From Comamonadaceae bacterium (GTDB lineage: Bacteria > Pseudomonadota > Gammaproteobacteria > Burkholderiales > Burkholderiaceae_C), in contig CANGNS010000011.1 in NCBI GenBank assembly GCA_947455465.1, positions 1 through 64,000 on the forward strand: a stretch of 64,000 nt of DNA, given 5' to 3'. Position numbers and translations under genes: made by a program. Under the pieces are notes generated by a model. The model saw only the letters and a list, made by a program, of their open reading frames with translations. It made no database searches and was not told where the DNA came from. Shown here one piece after another: positions 29,073-37,243 of this stretch (within the stretch, counting starts at the first letter, position 1; every line of letters begins with the position of its first letter).

Positions 29073-30814
29073 CAGAAGCTTTCCTGCACGGTGTTGGCCA
29101 CGATTTGCGGGCGGATGCTGATGTCGGGCTGCACGCCCATCACGCGCAGGGTTTGCTGCACGGTTTCGCTAAAGACGGGCGCGGCCACCTCGCCGCCAAA
29201 GTACTTGCCCGCGGTGGGCTCGTCGAGCATCACGCCCACAATGATGCGGGGCTTGTCGATCGGCGCCATGCCCACAAACCAACTGCGGTATTTGCGGTTG
29301 CCATCACTGCCGTAGCCTTTGCCGATTTGCTTGTAGGCCGTGCCCGACTTGCCGCCTACGGAGTAACCCGCGGTTTGCGCTTTGGGGCCGGTGCCACCGG
29401 GGCCAGCAGCCATTTGCAGCATCTTGCGCACTTTGGCAGCGGTGTCGGCCGAGAACACCGGAATGCCCACGGCCGGCTCATTGTTTTTGAGCAGCGTAGC
29501 GCGGATGATTTGGCCGTCGTGCGAAAACACGGTGTACGAGCGCACCATCTGGAACAAAGAGGCCGACAGGCCATAACCATACGAGGCGGTAGCCTGCTCG
29601 ATCGGACGCCATGATTTGTACGGGCGCAGCCGCCCGGGCACCACGCCAGGAAATTCGACTTGCGGTTTTTGTCCAAAACCAGCGCCCGAGAAGGTCTCCC
29701 ACATCTCGCTGGCAGGCATTTGCATGGCGATTTTGGTGGTGCCCACGTTGCTCGAGACCTGGATCACCTGCTCCACCGTCAAGGCGCCGTGCGGGTGGGC
29801 ATCGCGAATGGTGGCGCCGGTGATGTTGACTAAGCCCGGTGAGGTGTCAATGATGGTGCTGGGCTTGACGCGACCAGTCTCCAGCGCCAGACCGATGGTG
29901 AAAGGCTTCATGACCGAGCCGGGCTCAAAAGTGTCGGTCAGCGCGCGGTTGCGCAGCTGGGCGCCCGTCAGGTTCAGGCGCTTTTCGGGGTTGTAGCTGG
30001 GGTAGTTGGCCAAAGCCAGCACTTCGCCCGTGTTGGCATCAATGACCACAATGCTGCCGGCCTGTGCGCGATTGTTCACCACGGCATCACGCAGTTTTTG
30101 ATAGGCAAAAAACTGCACCTTGGTGTCCAGGCTCAGTTGCACGTCTTTGCCGGCCACGGGGTCTACGGTTTCGCCCACTTGCTCGACCGCCTGGCCCAGG
30201 CGGTCTTTGATCACATGGCGGCTGCCGGTGCGCCCCAGCAAGGTGCTGTTGTAGAGCAGCTCAATGCCTTCTTGGCCGTTGTCTTCGACGTTGGTAAAGC
30301 CCACCACATGGGCGGCGGCTTCGCCCTCGGGGTACTGGCGCTTGAACTCGGTGCGCTGGTAAATGCCTTTGAAGCCCAGGTCGGCAATTTGCTTGGCCTT
30401 TTCGGGCTCGACGTGGCGCTTGAGCCAGACAAAGCTTTTGTCCTCATCGGCCAGGCGTTTGTTGACCTCGGCCAGCGGCATCTCCAGCAGCTGGGCGAGC
30501 TTGGCGCGCTGGGCGTCTTCCAGCTCCACATCCTCGGGGATGGCCCAGATGCTGGGTGAGGGAACGCTGGAGGCCAAGATCAGCCCGTTGCGGTCCAAAA
30601 TGCGGCCCCGGTTGGCAGGCAGCTCCAGGGTGCGGCTGTAGCGCACTTCGCCTTGGCGCTGAAAAAAGTTGTTGTTAAACACCTGGATGTAGGCGGCGCG
30701 CGCGCCCAAACCGACAAAACCCATGGCCAGTGCAAACACGATCAGCTTGCTGCGCCACACAGGTGTGCGGCTGGTCAGCAGCGGGCTGGCGGTATAGCGG
30801 ATGCTGCGGCTCAT
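29072..30814 (-). CDS. ftsI: Septal transpeptidase FtsI (PBP3)
   Basis: FtsI crosslinks septal peptidoglycan together with FtsW. The 580-residue class B penicillin-binding protein has one N-terminal membrane segment at about residues 23-45, a pedestal domain (RGRILDRNGLILASS near 69-83) and a transpeptidase domain with catalytic SVMK in EPGSVMKPFT near residue 298, the SSN motif near 355 and KSGTAYK near 489. The start overlaps ftsL by 4 bases. Confidence 0.97.
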   Translation of the reverse strand: MSRSIRYTASPLLTSRTPVWRSKLIVFALAMGFVGLGARAAYIQVFNNNFFQRQGEVRYSRTLELPANRGRILDRNGLILASSVPSPSIWAIPEDVELEDAQRAKLAQLLEMPLAEVNKRLADEDKSFVWLKRHVEPEKAKQIADLGFKGIYQRTEFKRQYPEGEAAAHVVGFTNVEDNGQEGIELLYNSTLLGRTGSRHVIKDRLGQAVEQVGETVDPVAGKDVQLSLDTKVQFFAYQKLRDAVVNNRAQAGSIVVIDANTGEVLALANYPSYNPEKRLNLTGAQLRNRALTDTFEPGSVMKPFTIGLALETGRVKPSTIIDTSPGLVNITGATIRDAHPHGALTVEQVIQVSSNVGTTKIAMQMPASEMWETFSGAGFGQKPQVEFPGVVPGRLRPYKSWRPIEQATASYGYGLSASLFQMVRSYTVFSHDGQIIRATLLKNNEPAVGIPVFSADTAAKVRKMLQMAAGPGGTGPKAQTAGYSVGGKSGTAYKQIGKGYGSDGNRKYRSWFVGMAPIDKPRIIVGVMLDEPTAGKYFGGEVAAPVFSETVQQTLRVMGVQPDISIRPQIVANTVQESF

Positions 30815-31095
30815 GGATGCTCCTGCGCAGGCTCTTTTTGGCCCATGTACACCGTGATGCCGGGTGTGACTTGGCGCATTTGTAGCTTCTCGTGCGCGAC
30901 GCGTTCTACGCGTGCGGGTGTGGCTTGGCTGCGCTTTTCTACTTCCAGACGTTCAAACTCGGTGTGCAGGCGGCGCGCTTCGCGCTGGGCGCGTTCTAGT
31001 TCGGTAAACAGGCGGCGCGACTCGTACTGCACGCCGACCAAATACATCGCGCTGGCCAGCGTGGCCAGTATCAGGAGCAGGCTGATGCGGGTCAC
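30811..31095 (-). CDS. ftsL: Cell division protein FtsL
   Basis: FtsL is a small bitopic divisome protein that pairs with FtsB and FtsQ. The 94-residue product has a transmembrane segment at about residues 5-22 ([18 protein letters not shown]) and a following coiled-coil rich in E, R and L ([19 protein letters not shown]). Identity rests on size, topology and position between rsmH and ftsI, since FtsL sequences diverge strongly. It overlaps both neighbours by 4 bases. Confidence 0.92.
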   Translation of the reverse strand: MTRISLLLILATLASAMYLVGVQYESRRLFTELERAQREARRLHTEFERLEVEKRSQATPARVERVAHEKLQMRQVTPGITVYMGQKEPAQEHP

Positions 31096-32042
31096 GCCGC
31101 CAGCTCCGGCGCGTTGCGCACCGCCACGCGCATGATGGCGCTGCGTGCACGCGCGTTGGCAGACACTTCGGCCGCACTAGGGCGACTGCGGCCTAAGGCA
31201 CGCAAACGCATAGGCCGGGGCGCGGCAAAGGGGCGGCGCCGGTCGTACTCGTCTTTGGAATGTGCCGCGATAAATTGCTTGACGATGCGGTCTTCCAGCG
31301 AGTGAAAGCTGATCACCACCAAGCGCCCGCCTGGGGCCAGCACATCCAGGGCCGCCTCTAGCGCCTGTTTGAGCTCTTCAAGCTCGGCATTGATGAAAAT
31401 CCGAAAAGCCTGGAAGGTCCGCGTTGCAGGGTTTTGACCCGGCTCGCGCGTCTTGACTGTGTCAGCCACGAGTTGGGCAAGCTCGGTGGTGCTTGCAATC
31501 GGTCCGCGCTCCTGCCTGCGCGCAACAATCGCCTTTGCAATCGGCCCAGCAAACCGTTCTTCGCCGTAATCACGTATCACCTCCGCTATTTTTTCTGTGC
31601 TGGCATCGACCAACCACTGCGCCACGCTTTGGCCGCGGGTGGTGTCCATGCGCATATCCAAGGGCCCCTCAAAGCGAAAGCTAAATCCGCGCTCGGGGGT
31701 ATCGATCTGGGGTGAGCTCACACCCAGGTCCATCAAAATGCCGTCTGCGCTGGCATGGGCCAGGTTGCTGATGTGCGAGAAGCTTTCTTGCCTGATGGCA
31801 AAACGCGTGTCGGTGATGCTTGCCGATTGCGCCACTGCTTCGGGGTCGCGGTCAAACGCGAGCACGCGGCCCGTGGGCGAGAGGCGCGCCAGCAGTTCGC
31901 GGGTGTGGCCGCCCCGGCCAAAGGTGGCGTCCACGTACAGGCCGTCTAGGGCGTGCTTGTGGCTGAGGGACGGCGCAGCCAGCAGTGCGTCGACTGCTTC
32001 GGTGAGTAAAACCGTCGTATGAAGCGGCGCCGCATCCATCAC
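31092..32042 (-). CDS. rsmH: 16S rRNA C1402 N4-methyltransferase RsmH
   Basis: RsmH (MraW) methylates C1402 in the decoding centre of 16S rRNA. The 316 residues start [21 protein letters not shown], have the SAM-binding region [15 protein letters not shown] near 33-47, [29 protein letters not shown] (written here as the DLGVSSPQ and GPLDMRMD motifs) and [13 protein letters not shown] near 246-258. It lies 5 bases after mraZ and overlaps ftsL by 4 bases. Confidence 0.97.
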   Translation of the reverse strand: MMDAAPLHTTVLLTEAVDALLAAPSLSHKHALDGLYVDATFGRGGHTRELLARLSPTGRVLAFDRDPEAVAQSASITDTRFAIRQESFSHISNLAHASADGILMDLGVSSPQIDTPERGFSFRFEGPLDMRMDTTRGQSVAQWLVDASTEKIAEVIRDYGEERFAGPIAKAIVARRQERGPIASTTELAQLVADTVKTREPGQNPATRTFQAFRIFINAELEELKQALEAALDVLAPGGRLVVISFHSLEDRIVKQFIAAHSKDEYDRRRPFAAPRPMRLRALGRSRPSAAEVSANARARSAIMRVAVRNAPELAA

Positions 32043-32047
32043 AAAAC

Positions 32048-32476
32048 TCAGAAAGAAAAGTCTTTGAACACGTCAGGCATTTGCTCTTGCATGGCCTTCG
32101 CTTCTTGTGCCTCGTAGGTGGCTTTGTCCCACAGCTCGAAATGGTTGCCCATGCCGAGCAAAACCGTTTCTTTGGAAATACCGGCGCCCTGGCGCAATTC
32201 AGGGGAGATCAGGATGCGACCTGTGCCATCTAACTCGACATCCATTGCGTTACCCAAAAATATGCGTTTCCACCATTGCGCTGACATCGGAAGGGCGGCA
32301 ATGCGTTCACGGAACAAGTCCCACTCGGGGCGCGGAAACAGCATCAGGCAGCCATGCGGGTGTTTGGTGATGGTTACCAAGCCGGCAGCCACGGCGCTTA
32401 ACACGTCGCGGTGCCGCGTAGGGACCGAAAGTCGACCTTTCGCATCCAACGTCAGCGAGGAAGCACCTTGAAACAC
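32048..32476 (-). CDS. mraZ: Transcriptional regulator MraZ
   Basis: MraZ is a DNA-binding ring-forming regulator that controls the dcw cluster from its own promoter. The 142-residue protein starts with GTG at 32476 ([23 protein letters not shown]) and has two SpoVT/AbrB-like domains. The first holds [13 protein letters not shown] near residues 11-23 and the second [14 protein letters not shown] near 80-93. It is the first gene of the cluster; four repeated boxes lie 44 to 78 bases before the start codon and are the likely binding site for its own product. Confidence 0.96.
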   Translation of the reverse strand: MFQGASSLTLDAKGRLSVPTRHRDVLSAVAAGLVTITKHPHGCLMLFPRPEWDLFRERIAALPMSAQWWKRIFLGNAMDVELDGTGRILISPELRQGAGISKETVLLGMGNHFELWDKATYEAQEAKAMQEQMPDVFKDFSF

Positions 32477-32519
32477 CGAAAACCTCTTTTTCCAACAGAT
32501 AGGCGTGAAAGCGATTGCT

Positions 32520-32554
32520 CACTTTCCACCACTTTTTTGCACTTATTTGCACTT
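32520..32554 (-). promoter_or_regulatory. Four MraZ-type operator boxes upstream of mraZ
   Basis: Read on the minus strand, AAGTG occurs at 32554, 32544, 32534 and 32524, exactly 10 bp apart; three copies are AAAGTG and one is TAAGTG. MraZ is known to bind direct repeats near the mraZ promoter with about 10-bp spacing (TGGGN repeats in E. coli, AAAGTG-type repeats in Mycoplasma). The boxes here look like the AAAGTG type. One helical turn of spacing puts all four on the same DNA face. Confidence 0.8.
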
Positions 32555-32582
32555 TACCAGCAAATCAGGCGTTCCTGTGGGG

Positions 32583-32611
32583 ATTTTTGAAGTTTTTTCC
32601 AATGAAATCAA
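32583..32611 (-). promoter_or_regulatory. Candidate mraZ promoter
   Basis: On the minus strand TTGATT (32611-32606) is followed after 17 bases by AAAAAT (32588-32583), within an AT-rich block at about 32510-32690. Transcription would begin near 32575, so the four AAGTG boxes would lie just downstream, where bound MraZ could block the polymerase. Each hexamer matches the sigma-70 consensus at 4 of 6 positions, so this is a tentative call. Confidence 0.4.
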
Positions 32612-32748
32612 AGACTTAGAACCATTTTTTCACCAAAATTACAGGCAAAACATGTTCTAAATTAAGTACTTAGCATGGGCACTGCAAGTAACAGTTGAAA
32701 TGTAATGCGCATTTCACGCATGGGACGGTCAGGGTCGCCTTCACGCCA

Positions 32749-33765
32749 TCAGGGCAAAGGCCGCAGTTGCCATGGCGCCGCGTCGGCCAGGCCGATTTGC
32801 TCCCACAAAGCAGCCACCATCAGATTAAGCCCCTCAAACTGCACGACGTAATTGCGCGCTTGGGCACGGCGCAGCCAGTGGCGCAGTGCTTTGGAGGCGG
32901 CCGCGTCCATGCCCAGCAGGGCAGTGCAATCAATGGACAAGCGCGTCTCTTGCACGGCCGTGTCGACTTCAGGTAATTCGAGTGCATGGGGGCCTTGCAG
33001 CCGGCCTTGCAGCTTCCAGGGCGCGGCTTTGGTGTTGGCCGCGGACCAATGCGGCGTTTTGCCGTTCCACCACTGCACAAACTCCAACACCGCCCAGTCA
33101 AAGCGCGCCGGATCGCTGTGGGTACGGTACAGGTCGAGCAAAGCCAGCGCCCAGTTGCGTGCGTGCACATGTGGGAACTGTGATTGCGCCAGCGCGTCCA
33201 GCAACACGCGCTCGGCCTGCGCGTCGTCATTTTGGGCAAATGCACGCGCGGCGCTAAGCAGCACGGGGTCAAACGCGGTGGCCGATTCTTTGCCGGCGTG
33301 TGGGGCCACGAGCGGCTTGCTGGTGCTAGTCGTTGGGGCGGCTATTGCCTTGTCCGACAGCGGCGCAGGCGTAGCGGCAGCTTGGTTGCTTCGGTCTTGC
33401 GCCGTTACCGGCGCTGCGGGCGCTGTGGGTGCCGGCGCATCGGCTACCATGCTCGGGGGGACAGAGGGTGCGCCCAAAATACCGGATTGCACCGTCGTTA
33501 CCCGAGAGCGCCATAACTGCTCGAGCTGCTCCTCGATCGCATTGATTTTTTCCAGGGTTTGCGCCGACGGGGGCTTGTTGCGCACAGCCTGGCTGCGCAA
33601 ACCGGCCAGCACTTTGCCAGTGGTGTTGCCCTGGCCTTTGTGTATGAGTTCGCGCAACATCGCGAACTCGTGTTTGCGCACGCTGTGAATCTGTGCGGCC
33701 CGGCTCGATTTGATCGTCGTACCCGGGCCCTGGGCCTGCGCGGGTGGTTCTGGGGATGGCGTCAT
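32749..33765 (-). CDS. Uncharacterized protein with STAS-like C-terminus
   Basis: I do not recognise this 338-residue protein as a named family. The N-terminal 100 residues are basic and helical (RKHEFAMLRELIHKGQG, then EKINAIEEQLEQLWRSR), the middle (about 105-165) is an Ala/Pro/Thr-rich linker, and the rest looks folded. The C-terminal 60 residues (LSIDCTALLGMDAAASKALR, later FEGLNLMVAALWEQIGLAD) resemble a STAS domain, as in anti-sigma-factor antagonists, but the phosphorylatable serine that normally follows the aspartate is not evident (MDAAA). No membrane segment is seen. It is co-oriented with dksA upstream (27 bases) and mraZ downstream (272 bases). Confidence 0.6.
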   Translation of the reverse strand: MTPSPEPPAQAQGPGTTIKSSRAAQIHSVRKHEFAMLRELIHKGQGNTTGKVLAGLRSQAVRNKPPSAQTLEKINAIEEQLEQLWRSRVTTVQSGILGAPSVPPSMVADAPAPTAPAAPVTAQDRSNQAAATPAPLSDKAIAAPTTSTSKPLVAPHAGKESATAFDPVLLSAARAFAQNDDAQAERVLLDALAQSQFPHVHARNWALALLDLYRTHSDPARFDWAVLEFVQWWNGKTPHWSAANTKAAPWKLQGRLQGPHALELPEVDTAVQETRLSIDCTALLGMDAAASKALRHWLRRAQARNYVVQFEGLNLMVAALWEQIGLADAAPWQLRPLP

Positions 33766-33792
33766 ACAGGCGCAGAATACTCCAGAGTCCGC

Positions 33793-34836
33793 TTAATCAC
33801 CGAACATTTTTTGCTTGAGTTCGCGCCTTTGTTGGGCTTCTAGCGACAAGGTCGCCGTGGGGCGGGCGAGCAGGCGGCCTACGCCGATGGGCTCGCCGGT
33901 TTCGTCGCAGTAACCGTAGTCGCCCGCGTCAATGCGGCTGATGGATTGCTCGATTTTCTTGAGTAGCTTGCGCTCGCGGTCGCGGGTGCGCAGCTCTAAG
34001 GCGTGTTCTTCCTCGATGGTGGCGCGGTCAGCGGGGTCGGGCACGACCGAGGTGTCTTCGCGCAAATGCTCGGTGGTTTCGCCGGCATTGCTCAGAATAT
34101 CGCGCTTGAGCACCACCAACTTGAGGCGAAAGGCGGCCATTTGCACGTCATTCATGTATTCCGAATCAGGCATGGCCAGGATTTCGGCGTCGCTGAGTTG
34201 GTCAACTGGCTTGGATTTCCAGTTGTTGGCCAGTTTGCTGTCTTTTTTCACTGCTGTGGGGACCAAAGGTGCGGGCGCGGGCTGCTCGCTGGCCGGGCCG
34301 TAGCTCGACTTGGCCGCGGTCGAGGCGACCGACTGGGCCATGGACGGCACCGTTAACTGGGCCAGGCGCGATGAGGGGCGCGCCGCCTTGGGCGGCACCG
34401 AGGGTGCTGCTGCCGTAGCAGGTGCGGCCGGCGCAGGCGCGGGTTTGGCGCTCACGGGGGCTGCGGGCTTGGCAATTGCTTTGGCGGCCGGCTTGGTTGC
34501 CGCAGGGCTGGGCTTTGCTGCGGTTTTGGCAGCAGGGGCGGCTTTTACCGACTTGGCAGCGGGGGCCGGGGCTTTAGACGCTGGTTTTTTAGAGGCAACA
34601 GGGGTGGTTTTCACAGACTTGGCAGACGGTTTGGAGGCAGGTTTGGCGGCTGGTTTGCTCGCCGGTTTAGCAGCTGTTTTGATAGCTGTTTTGGTAGCCG
34701 CGGGGCTGGCCTTTTTGGTGGGAGATGACTTGGTAGCCACGGCTTTTTTAGCGGCGCTGGCTTTTGCCGGCGCAGCCTTGCTCTTGGGCGCGGCTGCGGG
34801 GCTGGCTTTGCCGGTCTTGGTGGTCTTGGCGGTCAA
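33793..34836 (-). CDS. dksA: DksA-type RNA polymerase-binding regulator with lysine-rich N-terminal tail
   Basis: DksA binds the RNA polymerase secondary channel and, with ppGpp, adjusts transcription during starvation. The DksA core covers about residues 204-347 (SDAEILAMPDSEYMNDVQM, a coiled-coil, then GDYGYCDETGEPIGVGRLLARPTATL). The four zinc-site positions read C310, T313, S331 and A334, so three of the four cysteines are absent and zinc binding in the classical way is unlikely. Residues 1-203 form an unusual K/A/P/S-rich tail resembling histone H1-like proteins. E. coli DksA has 151 residues, so this is more than twice as long. I recall cysteine-poor DksA in related genera. Confidence 0.9.
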   Translation of the reverse strand: MTAKTTKTGKASPAAAPKSKAAPAKASAAKKAVATKSSPTKKASPAATKTAIKTAAKPASKPAAKPASKPSAKSVKTTPVASKKPASKAPAPAAKSVKAAPAAKTAAKPSPAATKPAAKAIAKPAAPVSAKPAPAPAAPATAAAPSVPPKAARPSSRLAQLTVPSMAQSVASTAAKSSYGPASEQPAPAPLVPTAVKKDSKLANNWKSKPVDQLSDAEILAMPDSEYMNDVQMAAFRLKLVVLKRDILSNAGETTEHLREDTSVVPDPADRATIEEEHALELRTRDRERKLLKKIEQSISRIDAGDYGYCDETGEPIGVGRLLARPTATLSLEAQQRRELKQKMFGD

Positions 34837-34891
34837 TTCGTGTCTCCTAAAAGAAACCCCTGTGCCGGGCGAAAAGTGCTGAAGTGGGGCG

Positions 34892-34927
34892 GCGCCTGAA
34901 CTGTCAGCGGCCTGGCTACTCAGGCGC
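34892..34927. repeat. Inverted repeat in the dksA leader
   Basis: GCGCCTGA (34892-34899) and TCAGGCGC (34920-34927) are perfect 8-bp inverted copies separated by 20 bases. They lie 56-91 bases upstream of the dksA start, between it and the COG0523 gene, and could form a leader hairpin or be an operator. No U-tract follows on either strand, so this is not a standard terminator. Confidence 0.5.
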
Positions 34928-34974
34928 GGGAGTGTACAGGCACAGGCGGGGCGCCAATACGCGTCGCAAAACTG

Positions 34975-36060
34975 TCATACCAAGGACTGCTCCAGGCCTT
35001 GGAGCAGAATGTCTTTGGGCAAATCGATTCCGATAAACACCATTTTGCTCAGTTTGGCCTCGCCTTGTGCCCAGGCCGGACCCAAATCGCTGCCCATGAG
35101 CTGGTGCACGCCCTGGAAAATGACCTTGCGCGCACTGCCTTGCATATACAAAACGCCTTTGTAACGCAGCATGCGCGGGCCGTAGATGTTGACGATGGCG
35201 CCTAAAAAGTCCTCGAGCTTGCCCGGATCAAAGGGCCGCTCGGACTTAAAGACAAAGCTTTTGACATCGTCATCCACATGGTGGTGGTGGCCGCCAGGGC
35301 CTTCATGGGCGTGGGAGGGGTGGTCGCACTGGTCGCCGTGCGCATGGTCGTGGTGGTCATGGCCGTGGTCGTGCGCATGGTCGTGACCGTGGTGGTGACC
35401 GGCTTCGCTCAGAAAGTCCGGGTCGATGTCCAAGGTGGCATTGAGGTTAAAGCCGCGCAGATCGAGCACGTCTTTCAGGTCCATGGCGCCAAAGTGCACC
35501 ACATGGTGGGGCGCACGCGGGTTCATGTGTTTGATGCGGTGGGTGAGCGCGTCCAGGGCATCGGCGCTGACCAAGTCAGACTTGCTGATGAAAATCTGGT
35601 CGGCAAAGCCGACCTGGCGGCGCGCTTCCTGGCGCTCATTGAGCTGCTCGGGAGCGTGTTTGGCGTCCACCAGGGTCAAGATGGCGTCCAGCAGATAGGA
35701 CTCGGCCACCTCGTCGTCCATGAAAAAGGTCTGCGCGACCGGTCCCGGGTCGGCCAAACCGGTGGTTTCTATGACCACGCGATCAAACTGCAACTCGCCT
35801 TTGCGGCGCTTTTCGGCCAGTTCTTGCAAGGTGCTGCGCAAATCTTCGCGGATGGTGCAGCACACGCAGCCATTGCTCATTTGCACGATGTGTTCCTGGG
35901 TGTCGCTCACCAGAATGTCGCTGTCGATGTTTTCCTCGCCAAACTCGTTCTCGATGACAGCGATTTTTTGGCCATGCGCCTCGCTCAGGATGCGCTTGAG
36001 CAGCGTGGTTTTGCCCGCGCCGAGAAAACCGGTGAGGATGGTGGCAGGAATAAGGGACAT
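34975..36060 (-). CDS. COG0523 GTPase (CobW/YjiA family) with His-rich loop
   Basis: The 361-residue G3E-family GTPase has the P-loop GFLGAGKTTL at residues 11-20, the metal-binding signature NGCVCC at 63-68 and SKSD near 159-162 for guanine recognition. Residues 221-262 form a histidine/aspartate-rich stretch (HHHGHDHAHDHGHDHHDHAH and more), fit for binding zinc or another divalent metal. Family members deliver metals to target enzymes or act in zinc homeostasis; the client here is unknown. It lies upstream of dksA on the same strand, 138 bases away, and 42 bases after the pirin gene. Confidence 0.9.
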   Translation of the reverse strand: MSLIPATILTGFLGAGKTTLLKRILSEAHGQKIAVIENEFGEENIDSDILVSDTQEHIVQMSNGCVCCTIREDLRSTLQELAEKRRKGELQFDRVVIETTGLADPGPVAQTFFMDDEVAESYLLDAILTLVDAKHAPEQLNERQEARRQVGFADQIFISKSDLVSADALDALTHRIKHMNPRAPHHVVHFGAMDLKDVLDLRGFNLNATLDIDPDFLSEAGHHHGHDHAHDHGHDHHDHAHGDQCDHPSHAHEGPGGHHHHVDDDVKSFVFKSERPFDPGKLEDFLGAIVNIYGPRMLRYKGVLYMQGSARKVIFQGVHQLMGSDLGPAWAQGEAKLSKMVFIGIDLPKDILLQGLEQSLV

Positions 36061-36102
36061 AACAAACTTTACTGAGGAGTGGCGCCCGAGGGAGGCAGCC
36101 CG

Positions 36103-37149
36103 CTATTTTGGCAGGATCGCCTGCGCGCCGTCGCGCTCGTCGATATGGCCATCGGCGTGGCGGGCAAAGCGGCCTGCGTTGCGCGGATGCACCGGATCGC
36201 GCTGCGGCCAGGGCCAGCCGCCGAACTCGGTGCGCCGGTAATCGGCAAAAGCCTGGTGGATTTCGGCCTGCGTGTTCATCACAAATGGGCCGTACTGCGC
36301 CACCGGCTCGCCAATGGGGCGCGCTTGCAGCAAGAGCAGTTGGGCGCTTTGCGCCCCGTTGCGCAGGGAGACCGCGTGCGGCCCCCGCAGTGTGGCCACC
36401 GATTGCCCGGGAAAGGATTGCCCGTCCAGTTGCAGGCCCTCGCCTTCAAAATAGTACAACTGGCGCAGCGTATCAGCGCCGGCGCTGGCCGGCAGCGTCC
36501 AGGTCGCGCCTGGGGCCATGCGGATGGTGAAGATGGCCAGGTCCGCCTCGGGTCTGCGCGCCCAGGAGTCGGGCGGCGGTGGCGCGGCCTGCTGGCCGTC
36601 TACCGACCCGGCGACCACCTGAATGTGTGTGGCCAAACCTTGCGCGTCCAGGTGCTGCACGGTCGGAATTTGCTCGCCCCAGTGCATGGTGAAGTGGGGC
36701 TCCACCATCTTGCTGTGGGCTGGCAGATTGAGCCAGATTTGGAACAACTCGGCCGGGTTGGGCGACTGCGCATTGCGCAGCGGGAACATTTCGCAGTGCA
36801 CGATGCCTTTGCCGGCGGTCAGCCACTGCACATCGCCCGGGCCAAAGCGGGCGGTAGCGCCTAGCGAGTCGGAGTGGTCAATAAAGCCCTGGCGCACGAT
36901 GGTGACCGTCTCAAAACCCCGGTGCGGGTGGGCCGGAAAGCCCGGCACGGTGCTTCCGTGGTACATGCGCCAGCCGTCTTTGCCGGCGAAGTCCTGCCCG
37001 ATGTCGCGCCCCGCCAGACTGGCCTGCGGGCCCATGAGCGCATTGCCGGCTGGGTAGGCGTCGTCGTGGTGCACGCAAAACAAAAACGGGTCCAGCGTTT
37101 GCCACGGAAAAGCCAGGGCTTCGATCTTGAGAATGGCGTCAGAGGGCAT
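36103..37149 (-). CDS. Pirin family protein
   Basis: The 348-residue protein has the pirin N-terminal cupin, with the metal-ligand segment PGFPAHPHRGFETVTIVRQG near residues 69-88 (HPHRGFE) and HSDSLGATARFGPGDVQWLTAGKGIVHCE (key pieces HSDS, GDVQWLTAG, GIVHCE). These carry the iron-binding histidines and glutamate. A second cupin-like half follows (YYFEGEGLQLDG). Bacterial pirins are iron cupins and some show quercetinase activity; the role here is unknown. It is the first gene of a minus-strand run towards dksA and is divergent from the sialidase-like gene. Confidence 0.9.
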   Translation of the reverse strand: MPSDAILKIEALAFPWQTLDPFLFCVHHDDAYPAGNALMGPQASLAGRDIGQDFAGKDGWRMYHGSTVPGFPAHPHRGFETVTIVRQGFIDHSDSLGATARFGPGDVQWLTAGKGIVHCEMFPLRNAQSPNPAELFQIWLNLPAHSKMVEPHFTMHWGEQIPTVQHLDAQGLATHIQVVAGSVDGQQAAPPPPDSWARRPEADLAIFTIRMAPGATWTLPASAGADTLRQLYYFEGEGLQLDGQSFPGQSVATLRGPHAVSLRNGAQSAQLLLLQARPIGEPVAQYGPFVMNTQAEIHQAFADYRRTEFGGWPWPQRDPVHPRNAGRFARHADGHIDERDGAQAILPK

Positions 37150-37243
37150 GGAAAACCTTGCGAATGAGAAGGCGCGCAGTGCGCTGGCGGACTGGCCGTG
37201 AGTGTATTGCGGCGCTGCCCGGTCGCACGGCTAAGATCGCGCC

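Noticed and set aside
32696..32716. Terminator between the STAS-like gene and mraZ
   Set aside because: TGAAATG and CATTTCA form a 7-bp inverted repeat, but the stem is AT-rich and no U-tract follows, so it is not a usable rho-independent terminator.
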